DNA of 41,003 nt. Origin: Candidatus Omnitrophota bacterium. Lineage in GTDB: Bacteria > Omnitrophota > Koll11 > Aquiviventales > Aquiviventaceae. Location: assembly GCA_023247285.1 (NCBI GenBank), contig JAHFGU010000003.1:1-41003 (forward strand), given 5' to 3'. The notes beneath the pieces were generated by a model that did not search any database, was not told the origin of the DNA, and worked only from the letters and a program-made list of their open reading frames with translations. Of the stretch, positions 31,223-39,253 are shown one piece after another. The stretch's first letter is position 1, and every line of letters begins with the position of its first letter. The translations under genes and the position numbers were made by a program.

Positions 31223-32187
31223 AGGTTCTAGTGACGGGTGGTGCCGGGTTCCTCGGCTCGTTCCTCGTGGATGCGCTCATGGCGCGGGGCGATGAGGTCG
31301 CGGTCCTCGATGACGTCTCCTCGGGCGCTGAGTTCAAGATCGCGCAGCACCTAGGCCAGCCGCGGTTCACGTTCGTGCGCGATTCGATCCTCAACCGCAC
31401 GATCCTGGACGACCTCATCAGCCGCTGCGACCTCGTGTACCACCTGGGGGCCATCGTCGGGGTGCACCACTACGTGATCAACCCGTACGCGGTGCTCAAC
31501 GTGAACGTCAACGGCACGCAGCATGTGCTGCAGCTGTGCCACAAGTACGGCAAGAAGGTCCTGTTCGCCTCCACCTCGGAGATTTACGGCCGCAACGCCA
31601 AGCTGCCGTTCAGCGAGGATGACGACCGGGTCCTCGGCTCGACGGCGATCGATCGCTGGTGCTATTCGACTTCCAAGGCGGTCGGCGAGCACTTCTGCTT
31701 CGCGTACAAGAAATTGGGGCTGCGGATGGCGATCGTGCGCTTCTTCAATGTCTACGGCCCGCGGATGGACAAGCTGGATACCGGCCGGGTCATCACGATC
31801 TTCCTCGCCAAGATCCTCCGCAACGAGCCGGTCGCCGTGGTCGGCGACGGCCGGCAAACGCGCAGCTTCACCTACGTTGAGGATGCGATCCGGGGCACGC
31901 TGGCGGCGGCCGAGCGTCCGGAGGGCGAGGGCGAGGTGTTCAACATCGGCTCCAACGCCGAGATCCCCATCGTCGAGCTGGCCAAGCGGATGATCGCGCT
32001 GGCCGGGTCCAAGTCCACCATCACGTTCGTGCCCCAGGAGCAGGTGTACGGCCGCTCGTATGAGGACGTGCCGCGCCGCGTGCCGGACATCCGCAAGGCG
32101 CAGCAGCGGCTGCAGTTCACCGCCGCCACGTCCCTCGATGAGGGGCTTCGCCGCACGATCGACTGGTTCAAGGAGCGCGTCGCATGA
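31219..32187 (+). CDS. UDP-glucuronate decarboxylase-like SDR
   Basis: A 322-residue extended SDR. GGAGFLGS at 7-14, ASTSEIYG at 117-124 and Tyr149-x-x-x-Lys153 form the NAD site and active site. FFNVYGPRM...TGRVITIFL and VVGDGRQTRSFTYVEDA closely follow UXS (UDP-xylose synthase) blocks, so decarboxylation of UDP-glucuronate or a related 4-keto reaction is likely. Catalytic motifs occur at the same residue numbers as in the SDR at 22772-23809, which suggests duplication. It overlaps the acetyltransferase (ATGA) and the following orphan ORF (ATGA). Confidence 0.82.
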   Translation: MKVLVTGGAGFLGSFLVDALMARGDEVAVLDDVSSGAEFKIAQHLGQPRFTFVRDSILNRTILDDLISRCDLVYHLGAIVGVHHYVINPYAVLNVNVNGTQHVLQLCHKYGKKVLFASTSEIYGRNAKLPFSEDDDRVLGSTAIDRWCYSTSKAVGEHFCFAYKKLGLRMAIVRFFNVYGPRMDKLDTGRVITIFLAKILRNEPVAVVGDGRQTRSFTYVEDAIRGTLAAAERPEGEGEVFNIGSNAEIPIVELAKRMIALAGSKSTITFVPQEQVYGRSYEDVPRRVPDIRKAQQRLQFTAATSLDEGLRRTIDWFKERVA

Positions 32188-32621
32188 GCGGCGCGCAGGG
32201 ATCGGAGATCCTCTGCGGGGTCGAGGATGGCTGGTGGGGATGCCGCGAGCTCTCCCTGGCGGCCGCCCGCGAAGGCCGCCGGGTGACGGTGCTCATCCGC
32301 GATCGGCTGGAGCCAGACGTGCTGGCCATGATCGCAACGCCGCCTGGCATGCGCGTGGCGTCCATCCCCCGCGCCTGGTTCCATCTGCGCCTGCTTGGGG
32401 CGGCGCTGGCGGCCGGGTTGGCCGGCGCCCTGGGCGCGGTGGTCGTGACGAAACCGCGGACGGCGCGCCGGCTGGCGCCCGTCGCCGCGCTCTTCCGCGC
32501 GCCGGTCTACCAGGTGATTGAAACCATGGACGGCTACCGGTGCGAAGGCACCGTGCCCGAGGCGGCGCGTCCGGCGCTCTTCTGCGGCACGATCCGTCCG
32601 GCCTGGCTGTCGCCCGCGTGA
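32184..32621 (+). CDS. unrecognised 145-residue protein
   Basis: It starts inside the previous stop (ATGA) and ends sharing one base with the next start (TGATG), so it is probably translated. The N-terminal half has a Rossmann-like alternation (REGRRVTVLIRD), and residues about 72-92 form one hydrophobic stretch (AALAAGLAGALGAVVV). It could be the remnant or detached N-terminal half of a GT-B glycosyltransferase, whose partner would be the next gene, but no signature motif proves this. Confidence 0.5.
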   Translation: MSGAQGSEILCGVEDGWWGCRELSLAAAREGRRVTVLIRDRLEPDVLAMIATPPGMRVASIPRAWFHLRLLGAALAAGLAGALGAVVVTKPRTARRLAPVAALFRAPVYQVIETMDGYRCEGTVPEAARPALFCGTIRPAWLSPA

Positions 32622-33541
32622 TGCGCATCGCCCTCCTCTTTAACAAGGAGCGGCCGGATACGACCGGCATTTATTTCGAGCGCGCGTTCCGCCAGCTCGG
32701 CCACCGGGTCACGGTCTGGCCGTTCGACGCGGCTGCGCGGCTGCCGGATCGCCATGATCTGTATCTGCGCGTCGATCACGGGGATCGGTACGAGGAAGGG
32801 CTGCCGGCCTGGTGCCGGCCCTCCGCGTTCTGGGTGTCGGACACGCATCTGCCAGGGCCGATGCGGAAGCTCTTGCGCGGCGCGCGCGCGTATGATGTCG
32901 TCTTGTGCGCCATGCGCAGGGGGACGGAGCTGCTGCGCGCCGCCGGCATCCCGGCCGAATGGGTGCGAGGGGGGGCATGCGATCCGGACATCCACCGGCG
33001 CGAGGAGGCCCAGCGCGCGTATGACCTCGGCTTCGTCGGCACCGACGGCGGCACGCCGCGGAAGTTCTATCTGCAGGCGCTGCGCGAGCGCTATCCCCGC
33101 AGCTATCTGGGGCTGGCCCCCTACGATCGGATGGGCGCGATCTACAGCCGCGCCCGCATCGGCTTCAATTATTGCCCCACGCAGGATACGCTGACGATGC
33201 GCTGCTTCGAGATCATGGCATGCGGCGCTTTGCTCCTGCTCAACGAGGTCCCCGGGCACACGCATCGGGACATGGGGTTTGTGCCTGGCCGGCACTTCGC
33301 GCTGTACCGGACGCCGGCGGAGCTCTTCCGGCTCTGCGAGCACTACTTGACGCATGAAGAAGAGCGGCGGCAGATGGCTGAGGCCGGCTGCCAGGCCACG
33401 CTCGCCGGGCACACCTATGCCCACCGCGCGCGCCTGATGGCGGCGATCATCGGAGACCGGTTGGGGGGCCGGTACCGCGAGGGGCTCTCCACCCGAGAGC
33501 CGGCTGCGGCGGCCGCCCGCGCATCCCAGAAGTCCGCATGA
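32621..33541 (+). CDS. CgeB-type glycosyltransferase (Glyco_trans_1_2 family)
   Basis: 306 residues. The N-terminal half starts MRIALLFNKERPDTTGIYFERAF and has a LYLRVDHGDRY segment; the C-terminal half has LGFVGTDGGTPRKFYLQAL, then the CgeB-like block IGFNYCPTQDTLTMRCFEIMACGALLL. The family transfers sugars to spore surface or glycan acceptors in other bacteria; here it is part of the polysaccharide set. It overlaps the preceding ORF by one base and the next gene by 4 bp. The donor is unknown. Confidence 0.78.
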   Translation: MRIALLFNKERPDTTGIYFERAFRQLGHRVTVWPFDAAARLPDRHDLYLRVDHGDRYEEGLPAWCRPSAFWVSDTHLPGPMRKLLRGARAYDVVLCAMRRGTELLRAAGIPAEWVRGGACDPDIHRREEAQRAYDLGFVGTDGGTPRKFYLQALRERYPRSYLGLAPYDRMGAIYSRARIGFNYCPTQDTLTMRCFEIMACGALLLLNEVPGHTHRDMGFVPGRHFALYRTPAELFRLCEHYLTHEEERRQMAEAGCQATLAGHTYAHRARLMAAIIGDRLGGRYREGLSTREPAAAAARASQKSA

Positions 33542-34737
33542 AGGTGGTAACCGGCGACGCAGATCGAGCACGCAGCCAGCGAGCTCTCCACCTTTGGGTT
33601 GATCCAGGGATGACCGCCCCGGTCTGCGACCTGATCCTGCTCAGCTGGAACCAGCTGCCTGTGATCCGGCCGTGCCTCGAGAGCCTCTTCCGCACCACGA
33701 CCGTGCCTTCACGGCTGCTGCTCGTCGACAACGGCAGCGAGCCCGAGGTGCGGGCGTTCCTGCGCGGTATCCGGCCCCAGGGCAGCATCCAGGAGGTCGT
33801 GCTGCTGCAGAACGAGACCAACGAAGGCTTCCCGCGCGGGATGAACCGCGGCTTGCGCGCCTCCACGGCCCCGTACGCCTGCCTGCTCAACAACGATCTG
33901 GTCTTTGCGAGCGGGTGGCTCGAGGAACTGCTGGCGGTGGCCGAGGCCCATCCGGAGATCGGCGTGCTCAATCCGACCAGCAGCACCTTCGGCAACGTGC
34001 CGGCTGCGGGCGTCTCGCTCGAAGCCCACGCCGCCCGGCTGCGCGAGCGCCGCGGCGAGTTCGTCGAAGTCGGGATGTGCATCGGCTTCTGCCTGCTGAT
34101 CCGCCGCGCCGCGCTCGATCGCGTCGGCCTGCTGAGCGAAGACGTGGACCGGATGTTTTTCGAGGACGAAGATTTCTGCGTGCGCGCGCAGCAGGCCGGG
34201 TACCGGTGCGTCGTGGCCAGCGGGTCCTACGTCTATCACGCGGAGCACCAGAGCGTGCGGCTGGTGCCGGAGCGCGAGGCGCTCTTCCAGAAGAACCGGC
34301 GCTGGTGCCATGCGCGCTGGGGCCGGTGGGTCCGCATGGCCTGGCCGCGGTTTTCGCCGGTGCAGCCGGGCTCGGAAGAGCTGCGCGCCTGGCTGACGCG
34401 GCTGCTCGCCTGGGCCAGGCGCCGGACGCGCATCCACGTCTACAGCGCGCTGCCGCCAGGCGCCTCGGGCGAGATGCTCTTCCGCTCGGTCGGCCTGGTG
34501 CCGCACGCCGACATCCTCTGGGTCCCGGTGCCGCGCCGCGCAGCACCATACGCCGCGCTCGGCCGCATCCTCGTCCGGAAGAAGCCGTTTGACGTCCTCG
34601 TAGCGCCGGTCCCGTCCTGGGGCCGGCTGGTGTCCGGCTTCGGCTGGCTGCACCGGGCCCGCGTGGTGCCGGAAGCCGACGAAGCAGAGCTGGTGGAGGC
34701 ATGGCAGCGCTCATCCCGCTTTCCGTCGTCATCCTGA
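33538..34737 (+). CDS. GT2 glycosyltransferase with uncharacterised C-terminal domain
   Basis: 399 residues. The GT2 domain begins near residue 26 (CDLILLSWNQ), has LLVDNGS, ETNEGFPRGMNRGL, LLNNDLVF in place of a DxD motif, GFCLLIRR and FFEDEDFCVRAQQAGY, the rhamnosyltransferase-like GT2 pattern. Residues about 275-399 form a separate region (TRIHVYSALPPGA..., ILWVPVPRR) which I do not recognise. The first 24 residues also look unlike the family, so ATG 33610 may be the true start; I keep 33538 because of the ATGA overlap. The 3' end overlaps the next gene by 37 bp. Confidence 0.78.
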   Translation: MKVVTGDADRARSQRALHLWVDPGMTAPVCDLILLSWNQLPVIRPCLESLFRTTTVPSRLLLVDNGSEPEVRAFLRGIRPQGSIQEVVLLQNETNEGFPRGMNRGLRASTAPYACLLNNDLVFASGWLEELLAVAEAHPEIGVLNPTSSTFGNVPAAGVSLEAHAARLRERRGEFVEVGMCIGFCLLIRRAALDRVGLLSEDVDRMFFEDEDFCVRAQQAGYRCVVASGSYVYHAEHQSVRLVPEREALFQKNRRWCHARWGRWVRMAWPRFSPVQPGSEELRAWLTRLLAWARRRTRIHVYSALPPGASGEMLFRSVGLVPHADILWVPVPRRAAPYAALGRILVRKKPFDVLVAPVPSWGRLVSGFGWLHRARVVPEADEAELVEAWQRSSRFPSSS

Positions 34738-35513
34738 CCAAGAACGAAGCCGGCCGGCTCCGAGACTGCGTCGAGAGCGTCCGGTGGGCGGACGACATTC
34801 TCGTCATCGATGACGAGAGCCAGGATGACACCGTGCGGCTGGCCGAATCGCTGGGCGCGCGCGTGCTGCGCCGCAAGATGGACATCGAGGGGCGGCACCG
34901 CAACTGGGCCTACGCGCAGGCCCGGCACGAGTGGGTGCTGAGCCTGGACGCGGACGAGCGCGTCACCCCCGAGCTCGCCGAGGAACTCGCCGCGCTCTTC
35001 CGCGACGGCCCGGCCTTCGAGACCTACGCCATCCCCCGGCGCAACTACATCGGAGACCGCTGGGTGCGGTTCGGCGGCTGGTATCCCAGCGCGCAGCTCA
35101 AGCTGTTCAAGCGGTCCGTGTTCCGGTGGGAAGAAACCTCGGTGCACCCCCGGGCGATCGGGCCGCAATGGGGCACGCTGCGCCATGACTTGCTGCATTA
35201 TTCCTACCGCGACCTGGCGGATTTCGCCGCCAAGCAGGATCGGCACACCACGCTCGAAGCGGGGAAGTGGGTCGCGGACAGGCGGCGGATGAGCCTGGGC
35301 AAGGCAGGCTGGCGGGCTGTCGACCGGTTCTTCCGCACGTATCTCTTCAAGCAGGGATTTCGCGAAGGCCGATTGGGATGGCACGTCGCCTGGATGGCCG
35401 GGAACTATCAGTGGGCCAGCTATCGGAAGTATCAACGGCTCAGGCAAGGCGCCGCGGCCGGTGCTAGCCACGGCGTGACCGCGCAGCCAGGGCCGCGCCC
35501 CTCCGGGACCTAA
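34701..35513 (+). CDS. WaaE/KdtX-like GT2 glycosyltransferase
   Basis: 270 residues, the normal length for WaaE-type beta-glucosyltransferases of LPS core. It has the SVVILTKNEAGRL start, VIDDES at 35-40, the catalytic Asp83-Ala-Asp85-Glu86, GGWYPSAQLKLF, and the C-terminal FRTYLFKQGFREG...W helix. Start ATG 34701 follows GGTGGAGG, a strong ribosome site, and lies 37 bp inside the preceding gene. The TAA stop at 35511-35513 is the first base block before a long palindrome. The Ala/Gly/Pro-rich last 25 residues are not conserved in the family. A second WaaE-like gene lies at 36634-37734. Confidence 0.85.
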   Translation: MAALIPLSVVILTKNEAGRLRDCVESVRWADDILVIDDESQDDTVRLAESLGARVLRRKMDIEGRHRNWAYAQARHEWVLSLDADERVTPELAEELAALFRDGPAFETYAIPRRNYIGDRWVRFGGWYPSAQLKLFKRSVFRWEETSVHPRAIGPQWGTLRHDLLHYSYRDLADFAAKQDRHTTLEAGKWVADRRRMSLGKAGWRAVDRFFRTYLFKQGFREGRLGWHVAWMAGNYQWASYRKYQRLRQGAAAGASHGVTAQPGPRPSGT

Positions 35514-35735
35514 ATGGAACCACCTATGCATCTTACAGCTCCTATCAAAATACCGCGCGACCCTTTGGATGCCTGGAGGCTGGGCCGATCTGCATCGGCT
35601 CGCGGCGTTGCTCGTCGTTTGCGTACCGGGGGTCCAGTACGCCGCACTCCTCGTGCCTTGCGGGCCTTGCCGCTCGGCCCAGCGCGGCCGCGGGGTATTT
35701 TGATAGGAGCTCTTAACATTCGGGGTGGTTCCATT
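35513..35735 (+). repeat. long imperfect palindromic element, MITE-like or hairpin-forming
   Basis: The ends are inverted copies: AATGGAACCACC at 35513-35524 and GGTGGTTCCATT at 35724-35735. A second exact pair of 18 nt is AGCTCCTATCAAAATACC at 35537-35554 with its complement at 35694-35711; 12 unpaired nt lie between the pairs on both sides. Further in, GCTGGGCCGA at 35579-35588 pairs with 35674-35683, and GCGTAC at 35621-35626 with GTACGC at 35637-35642. The order nests throughout, so one strand could fold into a long hairpin. Possible target duplication: GACC occurs at 35507-35510 and 35736-35739. A MITE, a structured RNA or a terminator would each fit. Confidence 0.8.
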
Positions 35736-35833
35736 GACCCCGAGCAAGCGCAGCGCGCCGAGGGGTTACCCTTCGACTTCGCTCAGGGTCAATGCGCCTC
35801 ATGTTAAGATGCAATTGTGGGCGCATTTAGCGG
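35514..35833. other. 320-bp non-coding gap
   Basis: The only gene-free stretch over 300 bp. It holds the palindrome (35513-35735), a second hairpin (35732-35794) and an exact 9-nt inverted pair, TCTTAACAT at 35711-35719 with ATGTTAAGA at 35801-35809. Bases 35795-35833 are less GC-rich and lead straight to the next ATG, with no Shine-Dalgarno site. TAAGAT at 35805-35810 is the best -10-like hexamer, but has no matching -35. The short ORFs on both strands in this gap begin with the same MEPP residues only because the ends are inverted copies; I treat them as non-coding. Confidence 0.6.
35732..35794 (+). repeat. second inverted repeat, possible short interspersed repeat or terminator stem
   Basis: CATTGACCCCGAGC at 35732-35745 is complementary at 13 of 14 positions to GCTCAGGGTCAATG at 35781-35794. 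The right arm includes CCCTTCGACTTCGCTCAGGG, a short motif of the kind scattered in many metagenomic genomes. There is no T-tract after it, so an intrinsic terminator is not proven. Its first 4 bases are shared with the outer end of the large palindrome. Confidence 0.65.
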
Positions 35834-36637
35834 ATGCCGATGCTGGCGCTGTCCGTCATCATTCCCGCCTACAACGAGGCGAGCCGGATCGGCGCCACGG
35901 TGGACGCGGTGGCCGGGTACCTTGGGCCGCGGTGCACGTTCGAGGTGCTGGTGGTCGACGACGGCAGCGCGGACGGCACCGCCGAGGCGGCGCACGCGGC
36001 CGCCGCCCGTCATCCGGAGGCGCGCGTCATCCGGCTGCGCCCGCACCGGGGCAAGGGGGCGGCCGTGCGCGAGGGCTTGCGGCAGTCCGAGGGTTCGTGC
36101 GTCTGCTTTATCGATACGGATCTGGCCATCCCTGTCGGCGCGATGGACACGCTGCTGCACGTGCTGGAGGCGGAAGGCTGCGACGTGGGCATCGCGTCCC
36201 GGGCCCTGCCGGAATCGCAGGTCGTGGCCGGCCAGGGGCTGGTCCGCCTGGCGCTGAGCCCTGTGTTCAACGCGCTGGTCCGCGCCCTGTTCGGCCTGTC
36301 GTTTCATGACACCCAGTGCGGGTTCAAGGGATTCCGGCGCGAGGCAGCACGGGCGCTGGCCGAGCGGGCGCGCATCGACGGGTTCGCCTTCGACGTGGAG
36401 CTGCTCCTGTTGGCGGACCGGCTGGGCTTCCGCATCGCCGAGTTTCCCGTCCGCGTTGAGCGCCGGCGCGCAAGCTCTGTGCGGCTGATGGCGCAGGCCG
36501 TCCCCATCCTCGCTGATCTCTGGCGCATCAGGATTGGGCTGCGCTCCGGCGCCTATCGATTGCCGGCGCAGCGGCCGCCGGGAGAAGGCGGCGCAGCCGG
36601 TGCTGCGGTGCCGGCGGCGCCGGGGGAACGCGAGTGA
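35834..36637 (+). CDS. DPM/ALG5-like GT2, polyprenyl-phosphate sugar synthase candidate
   Basis: 267 residues. LSVIIPAYNEASRI, VVDDGSADGT with Asp42-Asp43, HRGKGAAVREG, Asp94-Thr-Asp96 (FIDTDLAIP) and DTQCGFKGFRREAA are the motifs of dolichyl- or polyprenyl-phosphate glucose/mannose synthases. No C-terminal membrane helices follow, so it is the short, soluble form. It would load a sugar onto undecaprenyl phosphate for a GT-C enzyme such as the one at 37721-39253. The start follows the palindrome gap, with ATG 35840 as an alternative. GTGA overlap joins it to the next gene. Confidence 0.85.
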   Translation: MPMLALSVIIPAYNEASRIGATVDAVAGYLGPRCTFEVLVVDDGSADGTAEAAHAAAARHPEARVIRLRPHRGKGAAVREGLRQSEGSCVCFIDTDLAIPVGAMDTLLHVLEAEGCDVGIASRALPESQVVAGQGLVRLALSPVFNALVRALFGLSFHDTQCGFKGFRREAARALAERARIDGFAFDVELLLLADRLGFRIAEFPVRVERRRASSVRLMAQAVPILADLWRIRIGLRSGAYRLPAQRPPGEGGAAGAAVPAAPGERE

Positions 36638-37734
36638 CGGGCGTGGCTGCGATGGGCGCCGAAGCGCACGCGACCGGCGAGCGGCTGCGGGATGCGGTGG
36701 ACCGCATCAATCGCGAGACGGACGCGCAGGTCAGGGCGTGGCCGGCGGATCATCCGGCGCGCCGCCGGTGGGTGGTCACCGCGATGCTCCGGCGTTTCGC
36801 CGGCCGGCACGGCGGAGACACGGACGCTGCGCGCCTCTTCTGCGCCGGGCTGGCCGCGTTTGCAGCCTACCTCCTGCACGCCAAGCTCTGGGAGCGTCGC
36901 CGGCGGATCGTCGCGGGCGCCTTCGAGGGTGCTACGCCTGCGCGCGCCGACAGGCGGCTGCCGCAGGTCAGCGCCGTGGTCCTCACGCGCAACGAGGCAA
37001 GCCGCATCCGCCGCTGCTTGGAGAGCCTCCGGTGGGCCGGGGAAGTGATCGTGGTGGATGGGGAAAGCCAGGACGGCACGCCGGCGATCGCCCAGGCGTG
37101 CGGCGCGCGCGTGGTCAGCCGCGCGTTCTCCGGCTCATATGCGGAGGAGCGCAACGCTGGGGCCGCGGTCGCGCGCGGCTCCTGGGTGCTGCAATTGGAC
37201 GCGGATGAGGTCGTGACCGAGCGGTTCCGCCAGGCGCTCGAGGCTGCGCTGCGCGCGCAGGGCGAGGCGATGGACGCCTTCAAGTTCCAGCGCCGCAGCG
37301 TGCTGCTCGGGCGCCCGATGCGGCACGGGGGCTGGGTCCACTATATCCCGAACCTGTACCGGCCGGATCGGGTCCGCTACACGGGGTTGGTCCATGAGCG
37401 ACTCGAGGGTGCAGCGCGGCTTGGCGTCCTGGAAGCGCCCATCGACCATTACGCCATGGAAGCGCTCTCGCCCTACCTTGACACGCAGAACCGGTATACG
37501 ACCCTTTCGGCGCAGGAGCTCTGGCGGGAGCGCGGGCCGCTGCCGTGGCCGCGCGTCCGGGAGCAGCTGACCCGCCGGCCGCTGAAAATTTTCTGGAAGT
37601 CCTACGTGAAGAAGCAGGGGTTCCGCGAAGACATGCACGGCGTGGTGCTGGCGATCCTCTACGGCTGGGTGCATTTCCTGACATGGGCCAAATACTGGGA
37701 ACTGGTTACTGAGCGCCGAGATGGCTCCGCGTAA
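36634..37734 (+). CDS. WaaE-like GT2 glycosyltransferase with N-terminal extension
   Basis: 366 residues from GTG 36634, which overlaps the previous stop (GTGA); ATG 36652 is an alternative. The GT2 domain begins at residue 111 (QVSAVVLTRNEASRI), with VVDGESQDGT, the SGSYAEERNAG loop, Asp189-Ala-Asp191-Glu, GGWVHYIPNLYR and the C-terminal KSYVKKQGFRED...WAKYWE helix. The first 110 residues are extra: they include a basic, helical FAAYLLHAKLWERRRR segment that resembles a duplicate of the C-terminal membrane-associated helix. The protein likely acts at the inner face of the inner membrane. Confidence 0.82.
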   Translation: MTGVAAMGAEAHATGERLRDAVDRINRETDAQVRAWPADHPARRRWVVTAMLRRFAGRHGGDTDAARLFCAGLAAFAAYLLHAKLWERRRRIVAGAFEGATPARADRRLPQVSAVVLTRNEASRIRRCLESLRWAGEVIVVDGESQDGTPAIAQACGARVVSRAFSGSYAEERNAGAAVARGSWVLQLDADEVVTERFRQALEAALRAQGEAMDAFKFQRRSVLLGRPMRHGGWVHYIPNLYRPDRVRYTGLVHERLEGAARLGVLEAPIDHYAMEALSPYLDTQNRYTTLSAQELWRERGPLPWPRVREQLTRRPLKIFWKSYVKKQGFREDMHGVVLAILYGWVHFLTWAKYWELVTERRDGSA

Positions 37735-39253
37735 CGCGCAGCCGGCGGCACACGCCCCTCGGGTTCCCTGGGCCGATGGCGTCGTCATCGCGCTGCTGGC
37801 CCTCGGCGCCGTGCTCCTCTTCGCGCGCCTGGGCAACGGCTGCCTCTGGCAGGACGAGGCGGAAACCGCGCTGCTCGCGCGGCACACGCTGCGCTTCGGC
37901 TATCCCCGCGCCACCGACGGCCGGAACGCCATCGAGATCGAGCCCTTCGGCTACGGGCCGGGACAGAGCTGGATTTACAGCCCGTGGCTGCCGGACTATC
38001 TGCTGGCCGGCGTCTTCGCGCTCTTCGGCGAATCGACGACGGCAGCCCGGTTGCCGTTCGCGGCGGCCGGATGGCTCAGCTTCCTGCTGGCCTGGCGGCT
38101 GGCGGCCTGCCTCACGCCGGATCGGGTGGTGCACCGGCTGACGGTGGCCCTGCTCGCCTGTTCGGTGCCGTTTCTGCTGCACATGCGCCAGTGCCGGTAT
38201 TACGCGCTGACGACCGCGCTCATCCTCGGCGTGTGCCTCGCCGCGCTCGCGTACCGAGCCAGGCCGGATCGCCGCGCCGCGGCCTGGCTCGCCGGGCTTC
38301 TCGTCCTGCTCTTCCACGCGAACTTCGGCGCGTTCATGCCGACGGCTGCCGCGGTCGCCGCGCACCACCTGCTGGTCCGCCCGCAGGCAGCCTGGCGGCC
38401 GGCGGCAATCCTCGGCGGCTGCGTGGCTGCGCTGACGGTCCCCTGGGCGCTCTTCTTCTATCGCCCAGGGTTCGTCGGCGCGCCGTCCGCGGCGCGCGCG
38501 ATCCACCATGCGGAGTTTTACGCGCGCGTGGCCAACAAGTACCTGGTCCCGATGGTCTTCATGCTGCTCGTCACGCTGGGGCGCCTTCTCATGAGGCGGC
38601 GCGCCCCCGGTCCGCCGGTGAACCGGCCAGCCGCGCAGCTGATTGCGCTCGTTGTGATCTGCACCTTCGCCTTCCTCGTGTTCGTGCCGGACCAGCGACA
38701 CCTCCGCTACCTGATCCTCGTGCTGCCCCTGCTGGCGATGGGCGAAGCGTGGTGGTTGGCCGGCTGGTGGCGGCGCAGCCGCCTCGTTGGCGGGCTCGTC
38801 ATCGCGCTGGCCGTGCTGACGACGGTGTGGCACGCGCCGCCCCCGGTCCGCGTGCCGCTGGTCCAGTTTCTCGATGAGCTGACGCACGCCTACACCGGCC
38901 CGATGGACGGGGTCGTGGCGTACCTGCGCGCGCATGGCCGTCCGGAGGAGCGCGTGAAGATCCCGTACGACGACCGGACGCTGATGTTCTACACCGACCT
39001 GCGCGTCGAGCTACCCAGCCGATTTTTGGAAGACACGGATCCGGACTGGATCGTGATGCGCCGCGCGTGGACCCCGGAGGCGTTCTATGCCAGCCCCCTC
39101 TTCCAGCGCGTGGAGACCGCGTACGAGACCATCGTGCTGGATGCCCCGGACGTGCAGTGGCAAAACCGCGAGGACCCCGGCGAGCACCATTTCCGCACGG
39201 TGCAGGGCGCGCTGCCTGTGGTGCTCTACCATAAGCGGCGGGTTGGGCGATGA
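37721..39253 (+). CDS. GT-C membrane glycosyltransferase (GT39/GT83, PMT/ArnT-like)
   Basis: 510 residues. The first helix is followed by the catalytic-type Asp45-Glu46 (LWQDEAETALLAR) in the first periplasmic loop, then about ten hydrophobic segments and a C-terminal soluble region of about 130 residues with little homology to ArnT. Such enzymes use polyprenyl-phosphate sugars to modify lipid A, proteins or glycans in the periplasm. Two DPM-like synthases flank it, which could supply different donors. Start ATG 37721 overlaps the preceding gene by 14 bp, and its stop overlaps the next start by 4 bp. Confidence 0.83.
   Translation: MAPRNAQPAAHAPRVPWADGVVIALLALGAVLLFARLGNGCLWQDEAETALLARHTLRFGYPRATDGRNAIEIEPFGYGPGQSWIYSPWLPDYLLAGVFALFGESTTAARLPFAAAGWLSFLLAWRLAACLTPDRVVHRLTVALLACSVPFLLHMRQCRYYALTTALILGVCLAALAYRARPDRRAAAWLAGLLVLLFHANFGAFMPTAAAVAAHHLLVRPQAAWRPAAILGGCVAALTVPWALFFYRPGFVGAPSAARAIHHAEFYARVANKYLVPMVFMLLVTLGRLLMRRRAPGPPVNRPAAQLIALVVICTFAFLVFVPDQRHLRYLILVLPLLAMGEAWWLAGWWRRSRLVGGLVIALAVLTTVWHAPPPVRVPLVQFLDELTHAYTGPMDGVVAYLRAHGRPEERVKIPYDDRTLMFYTDLRVELPSRFLEDTDPDWIVMRRAWTPEAFYASPLFQRVETAYETIVLDAPDVQWQNREDPGEHHFRTVQGALPVVLYHKRRVGR

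Noticed and set aside
35510..35807. Two short ORFs, one on each strand, both beginning MEPP and sharing APIKIPR
   Set aside because: The likeness comes from the inverted repeat itself. The rest of each ORF is unrelated low-complexity Arg/Ala/Pro sequence, so neither is supported as a gene.
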